From: an uncultured Clostridia bacterium
GTDB taxonomy: Bacteria; Bacillota; Clostridia; Christensenellales; Borkfalkiaceae
Reading direction: 5' to 3'
DNA: 32,755 bases
NCBI GenBank assembly: GCA_947629665.1
Contig: CANREJ010000014.1
Span: 1-32,755, forward strand
In this document: in pieces, positions 1 to 8,514 of the stretch
How the letters are laid out: the number at the start of each line of letters is the position of its first letter
How positions within the stretch are numbered: the first letter of the stretch is position 1
Position numbers and translations under genes: made by a program
The notes under the pieces: model-generated
What the model saw: only the letters and a program-made list of their open reading frames with translations
The model's database searches: none
Told to the model about the DNA's origin: nothing

Positions 1-185
1 CGGGACGAATGCGCTCACTCATCTCACTTCGGCACGCACAGCGCACTGTGCTGTGCTATGAAATGCCTCGCTCGTCCCTCTGCCCGCAATAAATAAGGGC
101 GCACAATATAATCGCAGGCATTCACCCCGCTCAGGCGAAAGTATTCGCAAATTGGGTCTTGCGGCGCAGGGGAACCCTGCTTGCA
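1..185. repeat. Shared repeat modules, left island
   Basis: This gene-free stretch is built of modules that recur at 28140-28400. Positions 1-77 match 28313-28390 with only a few differences. Positions about 86-178 match about 28172-28263 more loosely, including a shared AATGGGxxCTTGCGGCGCAGG-like end (here AATTGGG). A short CCTGCTTGCAAC segment follows the modules at both sites. A hairpin (GCACAGC, 7-nt loop, GCTGTGC) lies near 38-58. The module order differs between the two islands. ORFs across this stretch read through repeats and are not believable genes. Confidence 0.75.
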
Positions 186-259
186 ACATAATTATTTAAA
201 ATAATTATTGTCTTGCTTGTTTCTAACCCGTTGCTAACTACGTAAATACAAAAGTTCAC

Positions 260-295
260 AAAAAATGCGGAGCCTTTGCGGGCCCCGCATTTTTT
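260..295. terminator. Bidirectional intrinsic terminator
   Basis: An 11-bp perfect stem pairs AAAAAATGCGG (260-270) with CCGCATTTTTT (285-295), with a short inner GCC/GGC stem. The A tract on one side and T tract on the other give a run of U on either strand. It is the first good terminator downstream of the leftward pectin operon, which would then have a 3' UTR of about 220 nt containing repeat hairpins. It could also end a rightward gene lying left of the window. Confidence 0.75.
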
Positions 296-320
296 AAATG
301 TTTGCAATGTAATGTTAATG

Positions 321-511
321 TTTGACTTGTGGCAAACTTCGTCCACCGTAAACGCAATTAAGAAACCCGGCCGCAGCGACACGCTGCAAGAAACCCGGCC
401 GCAGCGACACGCTGGGCAACGGCGACACGCCATCGTTTGACTTGCGGCAAACTTCGTCTATTGCCAACGCAATTAAGAAACTTGGGTGCAGCGACACGCT
501 GCAAGAAACCT
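321..511. repeat. Modular 67-bp hairpin repeats (two units plus partials)
   Basis: Two 67-bp units, 321-387 and 436-502, share the order TTTGACTTG(T/C)GGCAAAC, a variable middle, AACGCAATTAAGAAAC, then a small hairpin. Partial copies lie at 388-431 and 503-511. The hairpins are GCAGCG-ACA-CGCTGC at 373-387 and 488-502, an imperfect copy at 401-416, and GGCG-ACA-CGCC at 421-431. The last partial copy ends three bases before the stop codon of the leftward gene at 515. The same family, with other hairpin cassettes, occurs at 28577-28910. Confidence 0.8.
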
Positions 512-514
512 GGG

Positions 515-2518
515 TTAAGCGTCACGTTTATCGAGGATATATGTTTCGATACCTTCGAGGGCGCAGGCGGCCGCCCAGAGGTTATAGCTGAACCAACTGC
601 TGTACTCTTTTCCGTCGCTGAAACGTTCTATTGTGAGCCCGTCGCTGGGGCACCATCTTTCGCTGAGCACGCCGTATCTGCCGTAGCCCGTTTTATCGGG
701 ATACATTTCCAGACACTGCAAAATAAACGCGGTGGAATCGTCTGCGCGGTCGAGGTAGTAGGCGTCGCCCGTGAGCGAATATAAATATCTCATTGCGCTG
801 TCGGCAAGTATGCCCATGGGGTGGATATGCGGATTGGAGACGGAAGTAACGGACCCCCCGCGTGAACGCCAGCCCTTGTTTAGCGGCGCATATTCGGGGC
901 GGGAATTGTAGGCGAACCTCCACAACAGCTCGTAGTCGGCGGAATCTTTAAGGTAGCCTATGTATTTATTATCCCCCGTGATTTGGTGCAGAAGTTTTGC
1001 ACCCGTAATAAATGCGAGGTTGCCCTCTTCGTCCACGGCTTTGCGCGTGTCCATGGGAGTGCCGTAAACATTGAGTTCCGCAACAAACTTATAGTAATAA
1101 TCCTCGCCCTTTTGGGCAGAGCGCAGATACTTTTTATTGCCCGTTACAAGATACAGTTCGGCGAGCGCGGGCACGAACCAGCAGCCCGCAAACCCGTCAA
1201 AGTCGGCAACTTCCTTCCGGTCGTCCCAATAGGAGTACCCAAACGCCCCGTCGCCGCGCTGTAAGCCGGCAACCGTTTCAAGGCATTTTTCGGTGCGTTC
1301 AAGCCAAAGCGGGTTAAAGCTCTCCTTGCGCTTCTTTAAAAGCAGTATAGTCTTTAAAATGTAGTGGCACGCCTCCGCCAAAGTATAGGCAAAGTGCTTG
1401 TGTTCCTTCTCTTTGTTGAACCAGGCGGAGGTGTTCAAATCGCCGTCGAGTCTGGGTTTATAGAGGTTATAGAACATATCCGTTGCGGGATTATAGGCGT
1501 TTACTATCCTGTTGAAAATATCTTCGCCGTCCATAACGCCCGTAAAATCTATGCCGTCCAGCGCCCCGTCTATTTCGCGGGCGAGGTAGTAGGGATATGC
1601 CAGAATGGAACCGCCCGTCCAGCCTGTTTCGCACACTTCCCGCCAGGGTAGAAGGTGAGTGTCGCGGGGCGGCTTGCATTTTCTGTTGGTATATTCTCCC
1701 GATTGCCTGTCAAAGTTCAGGTTTACAAGCGAGTCTATAATGGCGTTCACCGCCTGCACGGGTGTGTTTTTATACTCCGCACGCTCCCCGCGTATCAAAT
1801 AATATTCTTCCCTTATAATTTCGTGCAGGGCGCGCCTGTCGCCCGCACGGAAATATATTCTGCCGCACGCTTCGGCCCTTTTTGCCGACTCGCAGGTGGA
1901 GGGGTTTAAAAGCTCCCTGTGCGAAAAGGTGTAGGGGAAGTTTGTATAGCCGAGGCTCACGCCCAAAACCCCGCCCGTCTGCGCGTATAGCCCGTTGTGG
2001 ATATAGTTTACGCCATACACTTGCGGGTAAACGCCCTGCGGCTCCTCTTTTGCGGCGCTCTTTATATACCCCGTAACCGTTCTTTTTCCGCCTTCGGCGT
2101 CGCTGTACGGCTGTATGGAGATTGCCGCAACGCCCCCGTCGGTGCATATTGCCGAGAGCGGCGCGGCCGCCCTGTCTGCGCGGAATTCCCACCTATCCGA
2201 GGCGAACGGAGTCGCGCCGGAATTTACCAAAAAGGGCAGGGTATAGGGGAACGAACCCTTAAAATTATTGTCGCCGTGCAGGTTGCAGGGAATGATGTTA
2301 AAGGGGTTTTTGCCGTCGGTGCGCATCTCCATTTTAAGTTTGGTATCGTATGCGCAGTCAAAGCCCATAGTGTACGAAACGTGCCCGCCGTCCTCTTTTG
2401 CGCGGCAATAGTATCTGCCGCCCCCGCACGAATATTCCATGTTACAGCCGTTCACGCTGTTTTCGGGAATTTGGTTCCACTTTCCGTCTTTTTCATAATA
2501 AAATATAAATTTACGCAT
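515..2518 (-). CDS. Putative (alpha/alpha)-barrel glycosidase-like enzyme, unassigned
   Basis: The product is a 667-residue cytoplasmic protein with no signal peptide or membrane segment. I do not recognise a family with confidence. The first 230 or so residues look beta-rich. The rest is helical, with repeated aromatic-rich segments of the kind LxxxTGxxxYL (for example near residues 455-465, 515-525 and 600-610), as in (alpha/alpha)6 toroid glycosidases and lyases. ETGWTGG near residue 298 and DFDGFAGCWFVP near residue 445 could line an active site. The start is supported by AGGTG five bases upstream. It is the last gene of the five-gene leftward pectin operon, 17 bp after the GH3 gene, so a role on pectin side chains is inferred from position. 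It could instead be non-catalytic. Confidence 0.6.
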   Translation of the reverse strand: MRKFIFYYEKDGKWNQIPENSVNGCNMEYSCGGGRYYCRAKEDGGHVSYTMGFDCAYDTKLKMEMRTDGKNPFNIIPCNLHGDNNFKGSFPYTLPFLVNSGATPFASDRWEFRADRAAAPLSAICTDGGVAAISIQPYSDAEGGKRTVTGYIKSAAKEEPQGVYPQVYGVNYIHNGLYAQTGGVLGVSLGYTNFPYTFSHRELLNPSTCESAKRAEACGRIYFRAGDRRALHEIIREEYYLIRGERAEYKNTPVQAVNAIIDSLVNLNFDRQSGEYTNRKCKPPRDTHLLPWREVCETGWTGGSILAYPYYLAREIDGALDGIDFTGVMDGEDIFNRIVNAYNPATDMFYNLYKPRLDGDLNTSAWFNKEKEHKHFAYTLAEACHYILKTILLLKKRKESFNPLWLERTEKCLETVAGLQRGDGAFGYSYWDDRKEVADFDGFAGCWFVPALAELYLVTGNKKYLRSAQKGEDYYYKFVAELNVYGTPMDTRKAVDEEGNLAFITGAKLLHQITGDNKYIGYLKDSADYELLWRFAYNSRPEYAPLNKGWRSRGGSVTSVSNPHIHPMGILADSAMRYLYSLTGDAYYLDRADDSTAFILQCLEMYPDKTGYGRYGVLSERWCPSDGLTIERFSDGKEYSSWFSYNLWAAACALEGIETYILDKRDA

Positions 2519-2535
2519 TTTTCACCTGTGATTAA

Positions 2536-4905
2536 TTATTCGGCTTCCGCCGTTGCAAAAAAGTCGCGGCGGTTGGGGTTTACTTTTACGGTATTTTCCA
2601 GCCTGTACGCACAGCACTTCTCGGCAAGGCTGTCGCTCCCCGCATAAAAGGTAAAGTCGCCCTTTTCGACAATCCAGCTCCCGTCGGGGGTTTGGAAGGA
2701 CAGAATGTTTATGTTGAATTTAAAGCGCACCGTTTTGCTCTGCCCGCTTTTAAGCGCAACCCGCTTAAAGCCTATAAGCTCCCTCGCGGGTCTTACGCAG
2801 GAGGCAAATTCGTCCCTGCCGTAGAGCTGTACGACTTCCTCGCCGTCCCTTTCGCCCGTATTTTTAACTTCCACGCACACCGTTATGTTGCCGTTGTTAT
2901 CGTGCGAAAGTTTGGGTGCGCCGTATTCAAAGTTGGTGTAGCTCAGCCCGTAGCCGAAGGGCAACAGCACGGTTGAAGGCGAATCGGCGTATCCCGTTAT
3001 GCCGAAATTTTCATGTGTGTGGGACAGAGAGCCGTTCATCTGCCCGAAATAAGCGGGAGAGTGCCCCGCATCTCTCGGCAGATCCACGGGCGTTTTTCCG
3101 CCGGGGTTATATTCCCCGCACAGTACGCGGGCAACGGCCTCGCCGCCGAAAGTTGCGGGGAACCACGCTTCAAGTATTGCGGGAATGTGTTTGTACGCCC
3201 ACTCCCAGCACAGCGGCTTGCAACCCGTGTGCACAATAACGCAGTTTCCGTTTGCGGCGTACACGGCCTTGACAAGTTCGTTCTGCACGCCGGGCAGGGC
3301 CAGGCTTGCGCAGTCCACGCCCTCGCCTGAGGAGCAGGAGGGATCCAGCCCGCTCTTTTCGCCCACGCAGAGGATAACCAAATCGCTCTCCTTTGCAAGT
3401 TTTTCCGCCTCTGCAAAGCCGCTTGTATCGCCGCCCTTGTAATCGCACCCCTCGGTAAATTTAACGCTTGCGAATTTCTCTTTTATGCCCTCGTACAGCG
3501 TTTTTGCCAAGGGATATGCCTGCCTTATATCATCGTCGAAAATATATTTGCTCTCTATTTCGCGGGGGCGTATTTTTTTGACGCTTCCGTCCGCGCCCTG
3601 GTTCATGAGGTTTATAAAGTCCGCACTGCCCGAATTTTCGGACTTTATGGAATCTATAACTTTAAGCATTTCCCAGGCCGCCACGGCGGTGTAGTGGCCG
3701 TACATCAGCCTGAGGGAATTTCCGCAGGGGCCTATTACGGCGAGCTTTGCCTTCCTGTTTTCAATGGGCAGTATGCCGTCGTTTTTAAGCAGGGCAATAC
3801 TCTTTAACGCCGCTTCAAGCGAGCCTTCGTTTGCGGCCGTGTTGTCCATGGCGGAGGCGTAATCGCCCACGAAGAAGGGGTTTTCAAACAGCCCCAGCTC
3901 GAATTTTAAAGTGAGCAACCGCAGAACAGAGCGGTCTATCAGTTTTTCGTCGATTTCGCCCGCGCGCACTGCGGCAACCAGCTCGTCGCCGTAGATTACG
4001 CGGTTGGGAAATTCCACGTCCAGCCCCGCTTCAAGGCAAAGTCTTGCCATTTCAACCGTGTCTCCGGTGATGCGGTAGCGCGTATTTAAGTGGTTTATTG
4101 TGCCATAGTCCGAAACCACCGTGCCCGTAAATCCCAAATCGTCCCTCAAAAGGTCGGTAAGCACCTGTTTGTTGGCGCACACGGGCACGCAATCTATCAT
4201 GGAGTAGCTGTTCATTACGCACTTTACGTCGGCAAGGTTTATGGCCGCCTCAAAGGGCTTTGCGTACTGTTCGCGCAAAATTTTAAAGGGCATAACCGTC
4301 TGCTGTAAATTCAGCCCGCTCTCGGTGAAGGAATATCCCAAAAAGTGCTTGCAGGTTGCGGCCACGCCGCAGGTGAGGTCGTCGCCCTGCATACCGCGGA
4401 TAAAGCTCACGGCAAAGCCGGCGCAAAGGGTGGGGTCGCCGCCGTAAGTTTCGTTGCACCTGCCCCAGCGCAGTTCGCGCGCCAGGTCAAGCACGGGCGA
4501 AAGCGCGTGCCTTATGCCGTTTGCGGCAAGCTGTTTACGGGTGAACGAAGCCATCTTTTCAACAAGTTCGGGCTCAAAAGTTGCGCCCAGGCCTATGGGC
4601 GCGGGATATTGGCACCCGCCCAAAAGACACACCGGCCCCGAAAGCCCCTCCGCGTGCATGAGCGCGGGAATATGGTGGGGGGATTTTTCCATTATATAGG
4701 TCTGTACTTTTTTAACGTACTCGCGGTAGTCGCCATGGCGCACAACGCCTAAAACGGCACAGCCCGTGGCGGGGGAGTTGAGGCTGTCGATATTTTCGGG
4801 CTTTACGTTAAGGCAGGTCAGCTGGTTCACCTTTTCTTCAAGGGAGAGTTCGGCCAACAGCTTGCGCGCACGCCCGCAGGCAGTCTTTTTGGAAATCTTG
4901 TTCAT
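2536..4905 (-). CDS. Glycoside hydrolase family 3 (beta-glycosidase)
   Basis: This 789-residue GH3 enzyme releases terminal beta-linked sugars (glucose, xylose or arabinose; the exact specificity cannot be read here). The N-terminal TIM barrel has KHFLGY (residues 186-191) and the nucleophile motif VVSDYG with Asp266. The alpha/beta sandwich domain carries GEGVDCASLALPGVQ, the usual GH3 pattern near the acid/base. A fibronectin III-like domain ends the protein. Length is normal for three-domain GH3 enzymes. There is no signal peptide, so it should act on imported oligosaccharides. The start is preceded by AGAGG six bases upstream. It lies 40 bp after the MFS gene in the leftward operon. Confidence 0.93.
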   Translation of the reverse strand: MNKISKKTACGRARKLLAELSLEEKVNQLTCLNVKPENIDSLNSPATGCAVLGVVRHGDYREYVKKVQTYIMEKSPHHIPALMHAEGLSGPVCLLGGCQYPAPIGLGATFEPELVEKMASFTRKQLAANGIRHALSPVLDLARELRWGRCNETYGGDPTLCAGFAVSFIRGMQGDDLTCGVAATCKHFLGYSFTESGLNLQQTVMPFKILREQYAKPFEAAINLADVKCVMNSYSMIDCVPVCANKQVLTDLLRDDLGFTGTVVSDYGTINHLNTRYRITGDTVEMARLCLEAGLDVEFPNRVIYGDELVAAVRAGEIDEKLIDRSVLRLLTLKFELGLFENPFFVGDYASAMDNTAANEGSLEAALKSIALLKNDGILPIENRKAKLAVIGPCGNSLRLMYGHYTAVAAWEMLKVIDSIKSENSGSADFINLMNQGADGSVKKIRPREIESKYIFDDDIRQAYPLAKTLYEGIKEKFASVKFTEGCDYKGGDTSGFAEAEKLAKESDLVILCVGEKSGLDPSCSSGEGVDCASLALPGVQNELVKAVYAANGNCVIVHTGCKPLCWEWAYKHIPAILEAWFPATFGGEAVARVLCGEYNPGGKTPVDLPRDAGHSPAYFGQMNGSLSHTHENFGITGYADSPSTVLLPFGYGLSYTNFEYGAPKLSHDNNGNITVCVEVKNTGERDGEEVVQLYGRDEFASCVRPARELIGFKRVALKSGQSKTVRFKFNINILSFQTPDGSWIVEKGDFTFYAGSDSLAEKCCAYRLENTVKVNPNRRDFFATAEAE

Positions 4906-4945
4906 TGTTTACCTCTTTTTGATTTATAAAATATAACCGCAGGGT

Positions 4946-6136
4946 TTATTTTTCGTCTTTGTTTGTGCAGAGCGGCAAAGCCTCCGTTTTGCGCTTATAG
5001 AATATCAAATATATAAGGTCGGCCACGGTCAGCGCGGCGAAAATCATGTAAAAATAGGGGTAGCCTATCGCGGAGATTATATATCCCCCGCACAGTTTGA
5101 ACACGGCGGTAAACGCTTCAAGGAAAAACCAGCACAAAACTATGCCCGTGGTGGACTTTTCAAAGCCGAGTATCCTGATTATGTGCGGTGTGGAGACATA
5201 AAGAGTTATGCCCCAGGTAATTCCCCTCGAAAGCTGGGACGCGATAAGCGCCCAGGTGGGCAAAAACGGGAGGGACTGTATAACCAGCCTTACCGCCAGC
5301 ACCCCGCAGGCAATGACCAGATATTTAAGTTCGGGCTTTGCAAACTTGTTCATAACCAGCATGGTGGTTATTTCTATCAACACAAAGCCGAGCATAACAA
5401 AGCTGTACAAATAGTCGGGGTTGCCCTTTGAAACGAGATACAGGGAGTAAAAATCGTCGCACACCTGCATACTGCCTATCATCAAGACGTAAAACAGAAC
5501 GTAGCCCATAAAATTCCCGTTGCCGAGAATACCCGTTATCGTTACCTTTTCTGTTGATTTTTCGGGCGGTTCGGGAGCCCTCACAAACAGGAATATCGCG
5601 CTTACTATAACGTACATTCCCGCCGCCACGGGGAAGGCAATCCGGTACAGCGTCTGGGCGGCGTCTCCCAGCGCCCTTATTATATTTCCCGCGCCGAAAC
5701 AGCACAGACTGCCTGTCATATAGGCAATCCCGCCGAAAACGCGCACCGAGCCGAACTGTTTGCCGCTTTCCGAGCATATCAACCCCAAAAGACTGTCCAG
5801 CAGCCCGTAGTTGGAGCTGGACATTATGCTTATGGCAATAATAAGTGCAACGGCGGCAACAAAATTCCCGCCGAAAACCAGCAGTGCAACCACAAGGGCG
5901 GCTTCAACGGCGCCCATAACCGAGAGCGCCGCCTTTGCCTTTTTGGGGGTATTGAAAAATTTTGCGTAGAGAGGGGTACACAGCAGGGCGGTCAGGGGAA
6001 TCAGCCCGATAATAATACCCAGCTGTCCCTCGGTAAAACCTTTTCCCCTCAAAAACAGACTTATATAAGGCAGGCAGAGGGACTCGCCGAACAGCCTCAA
6101 AAACAGCAATAATTTTGCTTTGGAAGTAGATTTCAT
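4946..6136 (-). CDS. MFS transporter (MFS_1-like sugar permease)
   Basis: This 396-residue integral membrane protein has about 12 predicted transmembrane segments. The N-terminal LPYISLFLRGKGFTEGQLG and the central FGSVRVFGGIAY are typical of the MFS_1-like/LacY-like branch, which imports sugars or aromatic acids by proton symport. Its ATG overlaps the TGA of the GH140-like gene (ATGA at 6133-6136), so the two should be translationally coupled. Position inside a pectin operon suggests it carries a mono- or disaccharide from pectin or exports a product. The substrate cannot be read from the sequence. Confidence 0.88.
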   Translation of the reverse strand: MKSTSKAKLLLFLRLFGESLCLPYISLFLRGKGFTEGQLGIIIGLIPLTALLCTPLYAKFFNTPKKAKAALSVMGAVEAALVVALLVFGGNFVAAVALIIAISIMSSSNYGLLDSLLGLICSESGKQFGSVRVFGGIAYMTGSLCCFGAGNIIRALGDAAQTLYRIAFPVAAGMYVIVSAIFLFVRAPEPPEKSTEKVTITGILGNGNFMGYVLFYVLMIGSMQVCDDFYSLYLVSKGNPDYLYSFVMLGFVLIEITTMLVMNKFAKPELKYLVIACGVLAVRLVIQSLPFLPTWALIASQLSRGITWGITLYVSTPHIIRILGFEKSTTGIVLCWFFLEAFTAVFKLCGGYIISAIGYPYFYMIFAALTVADLIYLIFYKRKTEALPLCTNKDEK

Positions 6137-7371
6137 GATTTATGCAATATAATAACGCGGTCGTGCCCGTCCCATGCGGGGAAGATGTAACCGTCTGCGG
6201 CTTTGTTGAAGCCCAATGGCCGCCTGCACCCGTTTCCGGGGTTGAATTCAAAGGCGTTAAAAGGGGAGTTAAAGGGCGCGCGCAGGCGTATCTCCCCGCC
6301 GTTGCAGTTGTATATAAGGACAAAATCCTCCCCCGCAAAGCATACGGAGTGGTCGTACCGCACGCCGTTATCGATAATAAGACCGGGGCGGGGCGAACCT
6401 TGCGTAAAATCAACCGACAGCATGAGTTGTTTTAAATATTTCATCTGCCGTGCGCCTTCGGCGGAGAGAGCCGTGCGCCACTCTTCGCGCACGCCGTAGT
6501 TTGCGTCGGGGTCGCCGAAGGAGTGAAACTGCATCACGGCATTGTTGCCGTAAGTAAAGCCGCACGCCCCCGAAAGCACGCTCCAATAGGCGTAGCGGCG
6601 CACGTCGCGGGCCGTCCAATAGGGCTGGGAAAAATCGTGCAGACCCTGTACAATCCCCTCATAGGAAGGCTCCCCGTCCAGAACGGGCTTAACGGGGTTT
6701 AAATTAAGCGCCTCTTCAACGTATTTGTAGTTGTCCTCTTCGTAATCGGGTTCGCCGTTTTTGCCGTTATCGGACACGTTTGCAAAGGTCTGGCCGTATC
6801 TCCTGTGCCCCGACTGGAACATGTTGAAGTCCAGCCACCCGCAGCCGTTGAACCAACGGCAGGAGCAGGTGCGCCCGAAGGGGTGGAAGGAGATAAGGCG
6901 TTCGGGATTATAGCTTTTAAGCGTCTTTGCAAAGACGTCGTACAGCGCCGGGTCTACGTCTCCGCGGATATCGCCGCCGAGGATCCATATGATGTTATCG
7001 TATTTATTGAACCGTCTGCCGAGAAAACGTGCGTAAGTTTCAACGTTGCCGCGGTCTATTATCTTATTTTTCACAAAACTTCCCCAGCAGGGGAGCAGGG
7101 CCATATAAATGCCGAGTTTGCGCGCGTATTCCACAGCCGAAGCTATTTTGTCAAAATACTCCGCACATGCCGTTTGTCCGCTTTCAAGCCTTTGGGAGGT
7201 GTGCAGTACGGTTGCCTGCACGACGTTAAAGCCCTTGCCCGCGCGGTCGGATAGGTAAAGCTCTGTTTCTGCGGGCGTAAGTTTTTCAAAAAGCAGCCAG
7301 GCGGTATCGCCCAGCCAAAAAAACGGTTTGCCGTCCTCAAACAGGTACCGTCCTTTCACCGAAAGAGTCAT
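6133..7371 (-). CDS. GH140/DUF4038 apiosidase-like glycoside hydrolase
   Basis: The product is a 412-residue TIM-barrel enzyme. FWLGDTAWLLFEKL (residues 18-31), GFNVVQ, NIIWILGGDI (126-135), SFHPFGRT (161-168), DFNMFQSGHR (181-190), LDGEPSYE (231-238) and DVRRYAYWSVLSGA follow the DUF4038 pattern of GH140. Characterised GH140 members remove apiose from rhamnogalacturonan II side chains. Asp181 and Glu234 are my candidates for the catalytic pair. A longer reading frame reaches 7527, but the extra 52 residues lie inside the pectinesterase gene and look random. The ATG at 7371 overlaps the pectinesterase TGA (ATGA), which fixes the start. There is no signal peptide. Confidence 0.88.
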   Translation of the reverse strand: MTLSVKGRYLFEDGKPFFWLGDTAWLLFEKLTPAETELYLSDRAGKGFNVVQATVLHTSQRLESGQTACAEYFDKIASAVEYARKLGIYMALLPCWGSFVKNKIIDRGNVETYARFLGRRFNKYDNIIWILGGDIRGDVDPALYDVFAKTLKSYNPERLISFHPFGRTCSCRWFNGCGWLDFNMFQSGHRRYGQTFANVSDNGKNGEPDYEEDNYKYVEEALNLNPVKPVLDGEPSYEGIVQGLHDFSQPYWTARDVRRYAYWSVLSGACGFTYGNNAVMQFHSFGDPDANYGVREEWRTALSAEGARQMKYLKQLMLSVDFTQGSPRPGLIIDNGVRYDHSVCFAGEDFVLIYNCNGGEIRLRAPFNSPFNAFEFNPGNGCRRPLGFNKAADGYIFPAWDGHDRVIILHKS

Positions 7372-8291
7372 TTTAAAAACCCCGCCTCTTTTTTGAGGTA
7401 ACGTTCGGTTATTTTGTCCGCCTCTTCGGCAGTAAGCCGTTTGGCCCACGGTTCGGGGTGCCCGCAGAACCCCGAAAGGTTGTAGTAGGAAAACCTCGCC
7501 GTTTTGTTGCGTTCGGTATCGTTCCATTTGTTTACGAGTTTATCGGCCAAATGCCCGTCGGCGGTGCAGTTTATAAACGCACACAGCCCGTAGTCTCTCC
7601 ACGGCCTGGCGAGATACACGCCCTGTTCCGCCCCGCCGTCGGTCAGCTTGCAATCTATAAAGTAAAAGCCCGTGTCTTGCTCCTTGGGGTGCGCGGGCGC
7701 CGCCAGATAGCCGCCGTGGCGGCTTTTGAGGGAGATAATTTCGCAGTCCTTGAAATATGCCTCCGCACAGCCGAAAATAAAATCCACCGTGCCGTAAATC
7801 CTGCAATTTTTAAAGATGTGCGCGTCATATCCCGTCATGTTCAGCCATTCGGGCGGAACCAGCTCGGAATCCTTTATTATGGGTTCCTTGGGGAAGGGCG
7901 CAAGGAACAGCGTGTCCTGGTGGGATAAAAGGTCGACGTTCTCGGCAAAAAACCGCTTGCAGATCACAGAAAGCGCAACGCACTGCCCGCCGGAGGGGTC
8001 GGCGTAATTTTCCACCGTAAGATTTTTGAGTTTGACGTTTTCGCCCGTAACGCACATGGTATAGGTGCGAAAAGTCTGGTAAACCCTGCCGTCGGCGTGC
8101 AGTTTGGAAGCGTAGTCGTCAAATCTGATCTTCACGCCTTCGCGGCTCTCGCCCACAAGCGTTACGTCGGAGGCTCTAAGCACGGTTTTTTGGTTGTAGA
8201 TTCCGTTTTTTAAAAAAATTTCCGTGGGACAGTCAATCCCGTCAAATGTTTTTTGCAGGTCGTCGCCCGGCCCGATAACAATTCTTTTCAT
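7368..8291 (-). CDS. Pectinesterase (CE8), intracellular type
   Basis: This 307-residue right-handed beta-helix esterase removes methyl groups from galacturonate. CE8 signatures are present: GGQCVAL (101-107), SHQDTLF with Asp126, YGTVDFIFG with Asp170, and ARPWR with Arg229, matching the Asp/Asp/Arg catalytic set. The QDT-to-DFIFG interval is about 44 residues, roughly 20 more than in secreted plant and bacterial pectinesterases. No signal peptide is present, so it should act on imported methylated oligogalacturonides. A TTG start at 8309 is possible, but the ATG at 8291 has a G-rich stretch (GGGGG) five bases upstream and fits the family start. It is the first gene of the leftward operon. 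Confidence 0.93.
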   Translation of the reverse strand: MKRIVIGPGDDLQKTFDGIDCPTEIFLKNGIYNQKTVLRASDVTLVGESREGVKIRFDDYASKLHADGRVYQTFRTYTMCVTGENVKLKNLTVENYADPSGGQCVALSVICKRFFAENVDLLSHQDTLFLAPFPKEPIIKDSELVPPEWLNMTGYDAHIFKNCRIYGTVDFIFGCAEAYFKDCEIISLKSRHGGYLAAPAHPKEQDTGFYFIDCKLTDGGAEQGVYLARPWRDYGLCAFINCTADGHLADKLVNKWNDTERNKTARFSYYNLSGFCGHPEPWAKRLTAEEADKITERYLKKEAGFLK

Positions 8292-8318
8292 AAAAACCCC
8301 CGTTTTCAAACTTCAAAC

Positions 8319-8347
8319 ATTGTATCACATTAATATATATATTGCAA
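8319..8347 (-). promoter_or_regulatory. Promoter of the leftward pectin operon
   Basis: On the minus strand TTGCAA (8342-8347) is followed by a 17-bp spacer and TACAAT (8319-8324), close to the sigma-A consensus. It lies about 28 bp before the pectinesterase ATG at 8291. Confidence 0.7.
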
Positions 8348-8372
8348 CACTATAAAACGGCAAATGTTTATT

Positions 8373-8392
8373 TTGTTAAAATAATGTTAAAA
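8373..8392. promoter_or_regulatory. Possible operator between divergent promoters
   Basis: TTGTTAAAA (8373-8381) and ATGTTAAAA (8384-8392) are direct copies 11 bp apart, one helical turn. A third TGTT lies at 8365. They sit between the two outward promoters, where a shared activator or repressor would bind. No family can be assigned, and the region is AT-rich, so chance is possible. Confidence 0.3.
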
Positions 8393-8412
8393 GTGAAATT
8401 TAAAAAAATCTA

Positions 8413-8444
8413 TTGACAAACTCCCGGCCGTGTGATAGTATAAT
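8413..8444 (+). promoter_or_regulatory. Promoter of the rightward transporter operon
   Basis: A perfect TTGACA (8413-8418) is followed by TAGTAT at 17 bp (8436-8441) or a perfect TATAAT at 20 bp (8439-8444). It gives a leader of about 65 nt before the ATG at 8515. The offset or long spacer suggests an activator-dependent promoter. Confidence 0.6.
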
Positions 8445-8514
8445 GTTACTTATTTATAAAAAAGGCGTGTAGTTGACTTTTTACGGTCGATAAAAATGAT
8501 TAATTTGTCAGAAA

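Noticed and set aside
131-497. Short leftward ORFs with recurring PGFLIAL-type peptides, also at 28710-28919
   Set aside because: The peptide repeats arise from translating the DNA repeat units; there is no ribosome binding site or start context.
7372-7527. N-terminal extension of the GH140-like gene
   Set aside because: The 52 extra residues overlap pectinesterase coding sequence and resemble no GH140 N terminus; the ATGA overlap sets the start at 7371.
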